A stretch of 39,633 nt of DNA from an uncultured Oscillospiraceae bacterium (GTDB taxonomy: Bacteria > Bacillota > Clostridia > Oscillospirales > Oscillospiraceae). Shown piece after piece: positions 16,156 to 23,576 of this stretch; within the stretch, counting starts at the first letter, position 1, and every line of letters starts with the position of its first letter. The position numbers and the translations under genes were made by a program. The DNA lies in NCBI GenBank assembly GCA_934590325.1, contig CAKTOW010000017.1, forward strand, positions 1 to 39,633, given 5' to 3'. The notes under the pieces are model-generated. The model saw only the letters and a list, made by a program, of their open reading frames with translations. It did no database searches and was not told where the DNA came from.

Positions 16156-16183
16156 AAAAACTCCTCGCGTCATCCGCGAGGAG
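16156..16183 (-). terminator. Terminator of tRNA-Thr
   Basis: A perfect 9-bp stem (16161-16169 with 16175-16183) and a 5-nt loop are followed on the minus strand by five U. It begins 2 bp after the CCA end of the tRNA. The hairpin belongs to the element side of the att core, so the element supplies the terminator, and it sits immediately before the antitoxin start codon. Confidence 0.9.
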
Positions 16184-16185
16184 TC

Positions 16186-16217
16186 TGGAGCTTGTGGCCG
16201 GATTCGAACCGGCGACC
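16186..16217. repeat. attR: att core inside tRNA-Thr
   Basis: The 32-bp direct repeat partner of positions 1-32. It covers the acceptor 3' strand, T-arm and the bases before it. It marks the tRNA-side end of the element, giving an element of about 16.2 kb. Confidence 0.83.
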
Positions 16218-16261
16218 TGCTCATTACGAGTGAGCTGCTCTGCCAGCTGAGCCACACAAGC
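16186..16261 (-). tRNA. tRNA-Thr (anticodon CGU)
   Basis: A complete 76-nt cloverleaf on the minus strand: acceptor GCTTGTG paired with CACAAGC, D-arm GCTC/GAGC, anticodon stem GCTCA/TGAGC around loop CTCGTAA, T-arm with GTTCGAATC, and an encoded CCA. Anticodon CGT reads ACG threonine codons. Its 3' 32 bases are the att core repeated at 1-32, so the functional gene was rebuilt by the element's integration. As an ANN decoder it is a substrate of TsaD (17156) and potentially MtaB (35106). Confidence 0.95.
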
Positions 16262-16352
16262 ATCTCTATGAGAATCGGCTCCTCGCCGTACTCTGTTTGT
16301 TAGTTTACCACACCTGTGGGGTGGAATGCAATAGCCGCCTTATATAGCATCA

Positions 16353-16402
16353 GCGACCTGCTCATTACGAGTGAGCTGCTCTGCCAGCTGAGCCACACAA
16401 GC
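16353..16402 (-). pseudogene. Truncated tRNA-Thr copy (5' 50 nt)
   Basis: Identical to the first 50 nt of tRNA-Thr (acceptor 5' strand, D-arm, anticodon arm), then breaking off at GGTCGC into spacer DNA. It lacks the T-arm, acceptor 3' strand and CCA, so it cannot be a working tRNA. Confidence 0.88.
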
Positions 16403-16493
16403 ATCTCTATGAGAATCGGCTCCTCGCCGTACTCTGTTTGTTAGTTTACCACACCTGTGGGGTGGAATGCAATAGCCGCCTTATATAGCATCA

Positions 16494-16543
16494 GCGACCT
16501 GCTCATTACGAGTGAGCTGCTCTGCCAGCTGAGCCACACAAGC
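16494..16543 (-). pseudogene. Truncated tRNA-Thr copy (5' 50 nt), promoter-proximal
   Basis: A second identical 5' 50-nt copy, broken at the same base. It lies directly behind the strong promoter at 16561-16589 and so occupies the position of the original tRNA start. Transcripts for the intact tRNA would pass through both truncated copies first. Confidence 0.88.
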
Positions 16544-16560
16544 ATTCCGTGCCGGACGAT

Positions 16561-16589
16561 AGTATAGCATATTTCGCCGCCGCCGTCAA
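16561..16589 (-). promoter_or_regulatory. Promoter of the tRNA-Thr locus
   Basis: On the minus strand: TTGACG at 16584-16589, a 17-bp spacer, and TATACT at 16561-16566. The first tRNA-like base is 18 bp downstream of the -10. This is a near-consensus stable-RNA promoter. Confidence 0.85.
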
Positions 16590-17107
16590 CAGCTTTTCTG
16601 CCGCAGGCACGGCGTAGATCACTGCGCCGTGCCTGCCGGGATGGTGAGCGCCTACCGGAAAGGGAAATACATAACGTAATCGACAGGCCGCGGCGGCGGA
16701 ACTTGCGCGGAAAAGTGCAGGAAGTGCGGGGAGGGGGAACGGAGGGGCACATGGCGCCGTCCCGACAAAAGGGGAGGGGAATCGGCGATTTTGACATAGT
16801 TTTGACATAATTTACGGGTGGTGCCGCAACCCGCGGTACTTTACGATGGATTGACATAATTCTACATGACATAATTTTTACAAAGAGTTATCCACAGTTT
16901 CCACCGGGTTTTCCACAGAGGTGTAAATGCGTGTATGACAATGTATTGACGCTGATTTACAAAAAATGTAAACGCCGGAAAGCGCCTCTTTTACCCGCGA
17001 AACACAGACTGTTAACTTTACATAATGTCGTATCATGGCGGTGCGGGACGGAAAAAGGGGCTTAACGTTTCCATAACGTACAGGTTTACAGCGTTTGCGC
17101 CCGCCGC
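16590..17107. other. Non-coding region with two DnaA-box-like sites and AT-rich repeats
   Basis: About 520 bp with no convincing gene. The left part is GC-rich. From about 16790 it becomes AT-rich with TTGACATAG at 16791, TTGACATAA at 16802 and 16851, ATGACATAA at 16866 and TTTACATAA at 17017. TTATCCACA (a perfect DnaA-box consensus) is at 16888-16896 and TTTTCCACA at 16909-16917. It may be a DnaA-binding or regulatory locus. It lacks dnaA/dnaN/rpmH neighbours, so I do not call it oriC. Confidence 0.5.
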
Positions 17108-17148
17108 AAAAAAGCTTCCCCCGTGAGGGCGTCCTCACGAGGGGGAAG
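17108..17148 (-). terminator. Terminator of the polA-rimI-tsaD operon
   Basis: On the minus strand a GC-rich stem (CTTCCCCC...GTGAGG type, 14 bp with a 2-nt bulge) is followed by CTTTTTTGC. It starts 8 bp after the tsaD stop codon. Confidence 0.88.
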
Positions 17149-17155
17149 ATGATAT

Positions 17156-18172
17156 TCAGAACACGGGGGCACCCAGGTCCATGGTGGCGTAGGCGTTGAG
17201 GTCAAGGCCGGCGGTGCGGCCCGCCTGATACTCGTAGTAACCCTGGGCGCCGATCATAGCGCCGTTGTCGCCGCACCACTTCAGCGGGGGGAGAAACAGC
17301 CTGACGCCCGCCTTGCCGCAGGCGGCCTGCAGGTCGGCGCGGATAACGGAGTTGGCGGCCACGCCGCCGGCAGCCACCAGGGTCCTGCGGCCGGTGAGCT
17401 CCAGGGCGCGCATGGCGCGGGGCACCAGTTCCCCGGACACGGCGCGGGCGAAGTCCCGGGCCAGGGCGGGGGCGTCCAGCGCCTCGCCCTTCTGCTGGGC
17501 GTTGTGGGCCAGATTCACCACGGCGGTCTTGAGCCCGGAGAAGCTCATGTCCAGCTCCGCCCCGGCCACATGGGCGCTGGGCAGGTCATACACGCCGCCC
17601 GCGGACTGCTGCGCCAGCTGGTCCATGGGCCTGCCGCCGGGGTAGGGGAGCCCCAGCACCCGTGCGGCCTTGTCGAAGCACTCACCGGCGGCGTCGTCGC
17701 GGGTGGCGCCCAGGATGGTCATATCGGTGTAGTCGGCCACGTCCACGATAAGGGTATTGCCGCCGGAGATAGCCAGCGCCACAAAGGGCGGCTCCAGCTC
17801 CGGGAAGGCCAGGTAGTTGGCGGCGATATGCCCCCGCACGTGGTGTACGGGGATCAAAGGCACACCCAGGGCGTAGGCGGCGGACTTGGCGAAGCTGACG
17901 CCCACCAGTACCGCGCCGATGAGCCCCGGCGCGTAGGTGACGGCCACGGCGTCGATGTCCTTTTTCGTCAGGCCCGCGTCGGCCAGCGCCTTATCTGTCA
18001 GGGCGGCGATGGCCTCCACATGCTTGCGGGAGGCGATCTCCGGCACCACGCCGCCGTACAGGGCGTGCATATCCGCCTGGGAGAGGATGGCGTCGGACAG
18101 CAGCTGCCGCCCGTCGCGTACCACCGCCACGGCGGTCTCGTCGCAGGAGGATTCAAAGGCCAGGATGTTCAT
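17156..18172 (-). CDS. tsaD: tRNA N6-adenosine threonylcarbamoyltransferase TsaD
   Basis: A 338-residue ASKHA-fold enzyme that moves threonylcarbamoyl from TC-AMP to A37 of ANN-reading tRNAs (t6A), working with TsaB and TsaE in the cytoplasm. NILAFESSCDETAVAVV starts the fold. His111 and His115 in HHVRGH are the metal ligands, at the same numbers as in E. coli. ISGGNTLI and AGGVAANSVIR are further family motifs. Its ATG overlaps the rimI stop by 2 bases (ATGA), with a ribosome site GGGGAGG inside rimI, so translation is coupled. The tsaB gene often seen next to rimI is not in this window. Confidence 0.97.
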   Translation of the reverse strand: MNILAFESSCDETAVAVVRDGRQLLSDAILSQADMHALYGGVVPEIASRKHVEAIAALTDKALADAGLTKKDIDAVAVTYAPGLIGAVLVGVSFAKSAAYALGVPLIPVHHVRGHIAANYLAFPELEPPFVALAISGGNTLIVDVADYTDMTILGATRDDAAGECFDKAARVLGLPYPGGRPMDQLAQQSAGGVYDLPSAHVAGAELDMSFSGLKTAVVNLAHNAQQKGEALDAPALARDFARAVSGELVPRAMRALELTGRRTLVAAGGVAANSVIRADLQAACGKAGVRLFLPPLKWCGDNGAMIGAQGYYEYQAGRTAGLDLNAYATMDLGAPVF

Positions 18173-18636
18173 TGTGCAGCCTCCCCGTCGTAGTATTTGG
18201 TGAGGATCAGGGCGTCCTCCTTGGGCAGATCGTAGTAGTTCCTGCGCCGCCCTACCTCACGGAAGCCGAAGCCCTGGTACAGGGCGATAGCGGCGGTGTT
18301 GGAGGGGCGCACCTCCAGCGTCAGGAAGGCCAGCTGATTGCCACGGGCGAAGTTGTCGAATACCTGCAGCAGCTGGGCGGCCACGCCCTGCCGGCGGCGG
18401 GAGGGGTCCACCGCCACGTTGGTGATATAGCCCTCGTCGGCGGCCACCAGCAGCCCGGCGTAGCCGATGACCTTATCGGTCTCCGGCTCCACCGCCACCA
18501 GGAAGGCGGCGCACTGGTTGTCCAACTCCTCGGCCAGCATCTGCCGCGACCAGGGGCGGGAGAAGCACGCCAGCTCCAAAGCTGCCACCTCGTTGATGTG
18601 CTCGGCGGACATGGGTACGATACGTATTGTTTTCAT
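18169..18636 (-). CDS. rimI: Ribosomal protein S18 alanine N-acetyltransferase RimI-type
   Basis: A 155-residue GNAT acetyltransferase. The acetyl-CoA loop RRRQGVAAQL and the C-terminal ALYQGFGFREVGRRRNYY are characteristic of RimI, which acetylates the N-terminus of S18; in many Firmicutes the substrate is not proven. It sits between polA (5 bp gap) and tsaD (ATGA overlap), the usual rimI-tsaD arrangement, which supports the name over a generic GNAT. The start at 18636 is the only reasonable one. Confidence 0.92.
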   Translation of the reverse strand: MKTIRIVPMSAEHINEVAALELACFSRPWSRQMLAEELDNQCAAFLVAVEPETDKVIGYAGLLVAADEGYITNVAVDPSRRRQGVAAQLLQVFDNFARGNQLAFLTLEVRPSNTAAIALYQGFGFREVGRRRNYYDLPKEDALILTKYYDGEAAQ

Positions 18637-18641
18637 AGCAT

Positions 18642-21293
18642 TTATCCCTTCGCTTCCAGCCAGTTTTTGCCCCAGTGCGCGTCCACGGTCAGGGGGACGG
18701 ACAGCGCGGCGGCGTGCTCCATCTCCTCCGTGAGTATCCGCGCCACCTGCTCACGCTCCGCCTCCGGACACTCCACGATCAGCTCGTCGTGGACCTGCAT
18801 CAGCAGCCGGGCGCGGAGGCCCTCCGCCGCCAGCCGGTCATGGACGCGGAGCATGGCGATCTTCATGATGTCGGCGGCGGTGCCCTGCACCGGCATATTC
18901 AGCGCCACGCGCTTGCCGAACTCCCGCAGGTTGTGGTTGCTGCTGTGCAGCTCGGGCAGGGCCCGGCGGCGGTGGAACAGCGTCTGCACGTAGCCGTCCT
19001 TCTCCGCCTGGGCAACTACATCGGTCATGTATTGCCGCAGGGTGCTGTAGGTGGCGAAATACCGCTCCATGTACTCCTTGGCCTCGGCCACGGTCACATG
19101 GAGGTCCTGGGACAGGGAGAAGGCGGAGATGCCGTAGACCATGCCGAAGTTCACGGCCTTGGCCCGGCGGCGCAGCTCCGGCGTCACCTCGCTCTCGGCC
19201 ACGTGGAACACCTTGGCGGCGGTGGCGGCGTGGAAGTCCGCGCCGCTGCGGAAGGACTCCTGCATGACCTGGTCGCCGGAGATGCAGGCCAGCAGCCGCA
19301 GCTCGATCTGAGAGTAGTCGGCGTCCACCAGAACGCAGCCGTCTGCGGCGGTGAACATGCGCCGCAGCTCGCTGCCCAGCTCCGTGCGGGTGGGGATGTT
19401 CTGCAGATTGGGCTCCGTGGAGCTGAGCCGCCCGGTGGCGGTGACGGTCATCTGGAAGTTGGTGCGGATGCGGCCGTCCGGCTCGATGACCTTCAGCAGG
19501 CCGTCCACGTAGGTGCTCTTCAGCTTGGCGTACTGGCGGAACCGCAGCACGTCCGCCACCAGCGGGCTGTCGTAGCGGAGCTTTTCCAGCACGTCGGCGT
19601 TGGTGGACCAGCCGGTCTTTGTTTTCTTGCCGTGGGGCAGCCCCAGCTTGTCGAACAGGATGGTGCCCAGCTGCTTGGGGGAGTTGATGTTGAAGCTCTG
19701 CCCGGCGGCGGTGTAGATGGCCTGCTCGGTCTGCGCCATGGCCTCCTGCAGCATGGTGCCGAAGTCGGACAGGGCGCCCTTGTCCACCAGGAAGCCGGCG
19801 CGCTCCATATCCGCCAGCACCCGGCACAGGGGCAGCTCCACCTCGTAGAACAGCTTGTCCAGCTCCAGCTCGTGCAGCTTGGGCAGCAGCGTCCCGTACA
19901 GGGCGGACACGGCGGAGGTGTAGCTGATGAGGGAGGTCTGCGCCTCCACGTCGCTGCCCAGCAGGGGGTTGAAGGCGTCGTCCAGCAGGTGGGCGGCGGG
20001 GGGCAGCTCTTCGTTGTAATAGCTGACGAACAGCCGGGCCAGGTCGTAGCTGCCGGCAATGGCGTCCACCAGATAGGCGGCCAGGGCGGTGTCGAAGATA
20101 AAGCCCTCGGCGGGCAGCTTCTGGAAGAGCAGGGTACACATCATGTCCTTGACGCCGTGGCCTACCTTTCGTATGTCGGCGGAGAACAGGGAGGACATCA
20201 AGGTGCTCCAGTCGCCTCTGTATCGGTTGACATAAAGTTCTGCCATCAAGGAACTGTCTGAGCTGGTCTCGCACTCCACCGCCAGGGCATTCAGGTCGGG
20301 GGTGCCATAGACGGTGACGTGATCTGCCGCACGCCACAGGTCCAGCAGCTCCTCCGCCCGGTCTGGGCTCTCCAGTATTTCGGAGGCGGCGGTGTACGAC
20401 GGCAGTTCCTCCGTACTGCGGGCGGGGGACAGGTGGTACTTGTCGATGAGCTTCTGGAACTCCAGCTTCAGGAACAGGTCGTACAGCTCCGGGCGGAAGG
20501 GCTGGCGCAGGTTGTCCTCCGGGCGGAAGTCCAAGGGCGCGTCGGTGACGATGGTGGCCAGCCAGTAGCTGTGGCGGGCGGCGGCCTCACCGTCTTTTAG
20601 TTTACATAAAAATGCAGGGCGCAGCTGCACATTGTCGATGTCCGCGTACACGTTGTCGATGCTGCCGTAGGTCTGCACCAGGCCCATGGCGGTCTTTTCG
20701 CCGATGCCGGGGACGCCGGAGATGTTGTCGCTGGTGTCGCCGGCCAGGGCCTTCAGGTCGATCATGTGGATGGGGTCGAAACCGTATTCCTCACGGAAGC
20801 TGTCCTCGGTGACGCTGCGGGCGGCGTCGCCCTTGCCGGTCAGCAGGCGGACGCGGGTGTGGGGGGTGATGAGCTGCAGGCTGTCCCGGTCGCCGGTGAC
20901 GATGACGCAGTCCCAGCCGTCGGTCTCGCACTTGCGGCTGATGGTACCGATCAGGTCGTCGGCCTCGTAGCCGCTGAGCTCGTAGCAGGGGATGGACATG
21001 GCGGCGAGCACCTGCTTCAGGGGCAGCATCTGCTGCGCCAGTTCGTCGGGCATACCCTTGCGGTTGGCCTTATAGGCGGCGTCGGCCTTGTGGCGGAAGG
21101 TGGGCTCCCGCCGGTCGAAGGTCACGCAGACCGCGTCGGGCTGTTCGTCGTCCAGCAGCTTCTGCAGCATGGTGATAAAGCCGAAAATGGCGTTGGTGTA
21201 CAGCCCCTGCCGGGTGGTCAGCAGCCGTGCCTTGCCCACACCGTAGAAGGCGCGGTTGACGACGCTGTTGCCGTCGAGTACCATCAGTTTCAT
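18642..21293 (-). CDS. polA: DNA polymerase I
   Basis: An 883-residue PolA for Okazaki-fragment processing and repair. The N-terminal 5' nuclease begins VLDGNSVVNRAFYG and has the Asp-rich EADDLIGT segment. The middle 3'-5' exonuclease domain looks dead: near residues 328-400 the DxE, NxxxD and YxxxD metal sites are replaced (VECETSS, VGHGVKDM, FDTALAAYLVD). The polymerase domain is intact, with motif A DADYSQIELR (about 654), the O-helix RRRAKAVNFGMVYG (about 710) and motif C VHDELIVE (about 834). Start 21293 follows GGGAGG. It leads the operon with rimI and tsaD. Loss of proofreading is usual in Bacillus-type PolA. Confidence 0.97.
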   Translation of the reverse strand: MKLMVLDGNSVVNRAFYGVGKARLLTTRQGLYTNAIFGFITMLQKLLDDEQPDAVCVTFDRREPTFRHKADAAYKANRKGMPDELAQQMLPLKQVLAAMSIPCYELSGYEADDLIGTISRKCETDGWDCVIVTGDRDSLQLITPHTRVRLLTGKGDAARSVTEDSFREEYGFDPIHMIDLKALAGDTSDNISGVPGIGEKTAMGLVQTYGSIDNVYADIDNVQLRPAFLCKLKDGEAAARHSYWLATIVTDAPLDFRPEDNLRQPFRPELYDLFLKLEFQKLIDKYHLSPARSTEELPSYTAASEILESPDRAEELLDLWRAADHVTVYGTPDLNALAVECETSSDSSLMAELYVNRYRGDWSTLMSSLFSADIRKVGHGVKDMMCTLLFQKLPAEGFIFDTALAAYLVDAIAGSYDLARLFVSYYNEELPPAAHLLDDAFNPLLGSDVEAQTSLISYTSAVSALYGTLLPKLHELELDKLFYEVELPLCRVLADMERAGFLVDKGALSDFGTMLQEAMAQTEQAIYTAAGQSFNINSPKQLGTILFDKLGLPHGKKTKTGWSTNADVLEKLRYDSPLVADVLRFRQYAKLKSTYVDGLLKVIEPDGRIRTNFQMTVTATGRLSSTEPNLQNIPTRTELGSELRRMFTAADGCVLVDADYSQIELRLLACISGDQVMQESFRSGADFHAATAAKVFHVAESEVTPELRRRAKAVNFGMVYGISAFSLSQDLHVTVAEAKEYMERYFATYSTLRQYMTDVVAQAEKDGYVQTLFHRRRALPELHSSNHNLREFGKRVALNMPVQGTAADIMKIAMLRVHDRLAAEGLRARLLMQVHDELIVECPEAEREQVARILTEEMEHAAALSVPLTVDAHWGKNWLEAKG

Positions 21294-21334
21294 AGGGGAC
21301 CTCCCGCGTTTCATAATAATAATATATCTATCAT

Positions 21335-21451
21335 ATTATACGCCGGTTTGCGCGGCAAAACAACCGTTTCTGCGCCCCGGGGAAAAATTCCGGGGGAACG
21401 GTGGGAAAAAGCGGCGGAAACGGTTGCTTTATGGCGGCTATCTGCTATAAT
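21335..21451. promoter_or_regulatory. Divergent promoters of polA and the nitrilase gene with a shared inverted repeat
   Basis: Minus-strand polA promoter: TTGTTT (21358-21363), 17 bp, TATAAT (21335-21340). Plus-strand nitrilase promoter: TTGCTT (21424-21429), 16 bp, TATAAT (21446-21451). CAACCGTTTC at 21361-21370 and GAAACGGTTG at 21417-21426 are perfect inverted copies, one overlapping each -35. A GC-rich hairpin lies between (CCCCGGGG core near 21376). A common regulator binding both halves is an inference. Confidence 0.75.
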
Positions 21452-21481
21452 CGGAGGCAGAATCGATAAGGAGGTCGCACC

Positions 21482-22402
21482 ATGCGAGATCTGAAAAGCA
21501 CCTGCCGTGTGGCGGTGGTACAGGCCACACCTGTGATGTTCAACAAGGACAAGAGTTTGGACAAGGCGCTGCGGCTCATCGACGAGTGCGTCCAGGGCGG
21601 CGCGGAGCTGATCGTGTTCCCGGAGCTGTTCCTCCCCGGCTATCCCTTCGGCATGACCTTCGGCTTCACCGTGGGCAGCCGCAAGGCCACGGGCCGGGAG
21701 GACTGGAAGGCCTATTACGATAACTCCATGCTCTCCGACGGGCCGGAGATGCGCAAGCTCATCCGCCGCGCCAAGGAGCACGGGGTGTACATCAGCATGG
21801 GCTACTCCGAGCGAGACGCCGTCACCGGCACACTGTACAACTCCAACATGATGATCGCGCCGGACGGCACCGCCATGAACCACCGGAAGCTGAAGCCCAC
21901 CGGCAGCGAGCGGGTGGTGTGGGGCGACGCGGACCGGGATTACTTCCCGGTGATGGACACCCCCTGGGGCCCCATGGGGAATCTGATCTGCTGGGAGAGC
22001 TATATGCCCCTGGCCCGCGTGGCGCTGTATCAGAAGGGCATCTCCATATATATCTCCCCCAACACCAACGACAACCCGGAGTGGCAGGACACCATCCGCC
22101 ACATCGCCATCGAGGGGCACTGCTACTTCATCAACGCCGACCTGGTGTTCCGCCGGGAGGACTATCCTCAGACGGTCAGTGCCACGGCGGAGATCGCCGC
22201 CCTGCCGGACATCGCATGCCGGGGCGGCAGCTGCGTCATCGACCCCTTTGGCCACGAGGCGTCCGTCACTGTGTGGGACAAGGAGGCCGTCATCTACGCC
22301 GACCTGGATATGCAAAAGGTGCCGGCCAGCCGTATGGAGCTGGACTGCGTGGGCCATTACGCCCGCCCGGATGTGCTGGATCTGCACGTGAACGAAAAGT
22401 AA
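21482..22402 (+). CDS. Nitrilase-superfamily carbon-nitrogen hydrolase (nitrilase branch)
   Basis: A 306-residue enzyme of the CN-hydrolase superfamily. The catalytic triad is visible: Glu48 in FPELFLPGYP, Lys136 in HRKLKPT and Cys170 in LICWESYMPL. The GYPFG, HRKLKPT and CWESYMPL contexts and the length match the true nitrilase branch (nitrile to carboxylate and ammonia) better than amidases or N-carbamoylputrescine hydrolases. The substrate cannot be told. Start 21482 follows AAGGAGG, with its own promoter upstream and terminator downstream, so it is monocistronic. Confidence 0.9.
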   Translation: MRDLKSTCRVAVVQATPVMFNKDKSLDKALRLIDECVQGGAELIVFPELFLPGYPFGMTFGFTVGSRKATGREDWKAYYDNSMLSDGPEMRKLIRRAKEHGVYISMGYSERDAVTGTLYNSNMMIAPDGTAMNHRKLKPTGSERVVWGDADRDYFPVMDTPWGPMGNLICWESYMPLARVALYQKGISIYISPNTNDNPEWQDTIRHIAIEGHCYFINADLVFRREDYPQTVSATAEIAALPDIACRGGSCVIDPFGHEASVTVWDKEAVIYADLDMQKVPASRMELDCVGHYARPDVLDLHVNEK

Positions 22403-22419
22403 GGGCAAAGCCGCTGTAC

Positions 22420-22449
22420 AAAAAGGACCGCCGCAGGCGGTCCTTTTTT
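22420..22449 (+). terminator. Terminator after the nitrilase gene
   Basis: AAAAGGACCGCC pairs with GGCGGTCCTTTT around a 3-nt loop and is followed by a T-run. It begins 18 bp after the stop codon. Confidence 0.93.
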
Positions 22450-22525
22450 GTGCAGCGGCGCTAAAATGCCGTAAAAGTCCGAAAAACAGGACTGGCAATC
22501 CTAAAATACGGACTGTGACAAAAAT

Positions 22526-22554
22526 TTGACAAATCCGGGCACCCTATGTACAAT
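22526..22554 (+). promoter_or_regulatory. dapF promoter
   Basis: TTGACA at 22526-22531, a 17-bp spacer and TACAAT at 22549-22554. This is a consensus vegetative promoter 35 bp before the dapF start codon. Confidence 0.9.
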
Positions 22555-22588
22555 GGGGGCGAAACGGAAAGAGAGGAGCGTTGGTACC

Positions 22589-23431
22589 ATGCAATTTTGG
22601 AAGATGAACGGCGCAGGCAACGACTTCATCGTGGTGGACGACCGGAAGAACGAGATCCCCGATGAAAAGTGGCCGGAGATCATCCGCACCCTGTGCGAGC
22701 GGCACATGTCCATCGGCGCGGACGGCTTTATGGTGGTGAAGAAACCCACCTACGGCGGCGACTACAAGATGCAGTTCTTCAACTCCGACGGCTCCATGGG
22801 CGAGATGTGCGGCAACGGCGCACGGTGCATCTGCCGCTACGGCTACGAGAACGGCCTGGCCGGCGAGGTGCAGAGGGTGGAGACCACCGCGGGGCTGGTC
22901 ACCGGCTGGCGGGTGGACAAGCGCCAGTACCGCGTGCGGCTCAACGATCCCTGCAACATGCGCCTGGACGGCACGGCGGAGGTGGACGGCGTCACCTATG
23001 ACTGCGCCTACGTGGAGCTGGGCGACCCCGGCATCCCCCACGCGGCGGTGCCCATCAGCGGCCTGAAGGACTACGACACCCAGGCGCTGTTCCGGCTGGG
23101 ACGCGAGCTGCGGTACTATAAGGACTTCCCCAAGGGCGCTAACGTGAACTTCTACGAGATCGTCGGCCCCGACCATGTGTATGAGCGCACCTACGAGCGC
23201 GGCGTGGAGGATTTCACCTACGCCTGCGGCACGGGCACCGGCTCCGTGGTGACGGTGCTGACCCTGCTGGGCAAGGTCTCCGGCAAAAATGTCCGGGTGG
23301 ACATGACCGGCGGCACCCTGACCATCGACGTGGAGCGGGCCGCGGACGGCAGTGTGACTGACCTGTACCTCACCGGGCCCACCAACATCGTCTGCAAGGG
23401 CGAGATCACCGACGAGGCCCTGACATTCTGA
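22589..23431 (+). CDS. dapF: Diaminopimelate epimerase
   Basis: A 280-residue DapF that interconverts LL- and meso-diaminopimelate for lysine and peptidoglycan synthesis. Both active-site cysteines are present: Cys74 in EMCGNGARC and Cys213 in YACGTGTGSV. FWKMNGAGNDF is the family N-terminus and fixes the start at 22589, behind AGGAG. It lies upstream of a transporter and lysA, whose product uses the meso-diaminopimelate that DapF makes. Confidence 0.97.
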   Translation: MQFWKMNGAGNDFIVVDDRKNEIPDEKWPEIIRTLCERHMSIGADGFMVVKKPTYGGDYKMQFFNSDGSMGEMCGNGARCICRYGYENGLAGEVQRVETTAGLVTGWRVDKRQYRVRLNDPCNMRLDGTAEVDGVTYDCAYVELGDPGIPHAAVPISGLKDYDTQALFRLGRELRYYKDFPKGANVNFYEIVGPDHVYERTYERGVEDFTYACGTGTGSVVTVLTLLGKVSGKNVRVDMTGGTLTIDVERAADGSVTDLYLTGPTNIVCKGEITDEALTF

Positions 23432-23456
23432 TCCCCCTCACCCCCCATTTGCGTTT

Positions 23457-23476
23457 CCCGCCCCGCGAGGGGCGGG
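23457..23476 (+). terminator. GC-rich hairpin after dapF
   Basis: CCCGCCCC and GGGGCGGG form an 8-bp perfect stem with loop GCGA, 26 bp after the dapF stop codon. No U-run follows, so it may only attenuate or stabilise the transcript between dapF and the transporter. Confidence 0.5.
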
Positions 23477-23576
23477 GGACGCAGGGAAAACGGGTATTTT
23501 AAGTTGTATGTAAGCAATATGCTTTACATAGAGAGCGAGAAAATCAACCACAAATCTGTTAGGAGGAGTAAATTCA

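Larger units (their letters stand above)
16212..16543. repeat. 141-bp tandem repeat carrying tRNA-Thr 5' parts
   Basis: The sequence beginning GCGACCTGCTCATTACGAG starts at 16212, 16353 and 16494, exactly 141 bp apart. Two full units and a third 50-bp part are present, identical as far as I can read. Each unit has the 5' 50 nt of tRNA-Thr plus a 91-bp spacer. The spacer contains a weaker promoter-like pair on the minus strand (TTGCAT, then TAAACT) just upstream of the next tRNA part. Confidence 0.92.

Noticed and set aside
15977..16255. Antitoxin frame extended to 16255
   Set aside because: The extra N-terminus is the translated tRNA-Thr and terminator; the start at 16153 gives a normal-size antitoxin.
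16186..16543. CRISPR array from regularly spaced repeats
   Set aside because: Spacers are identical to one another and the repeat is part of a tRNA; this is a tandem duplication.
16790..17030. Chromosomal origin oriC
   Set aside because: Only two DnaA-box-like sites and no dnaA, dnaN or rpmH nearby.
18675..20261. 528-codon open frame opposite polA
   Set aside because: His/Gln/Val/Gly-rich translation typical of antisense to GC-rich genes; polA is certain on the other strand.
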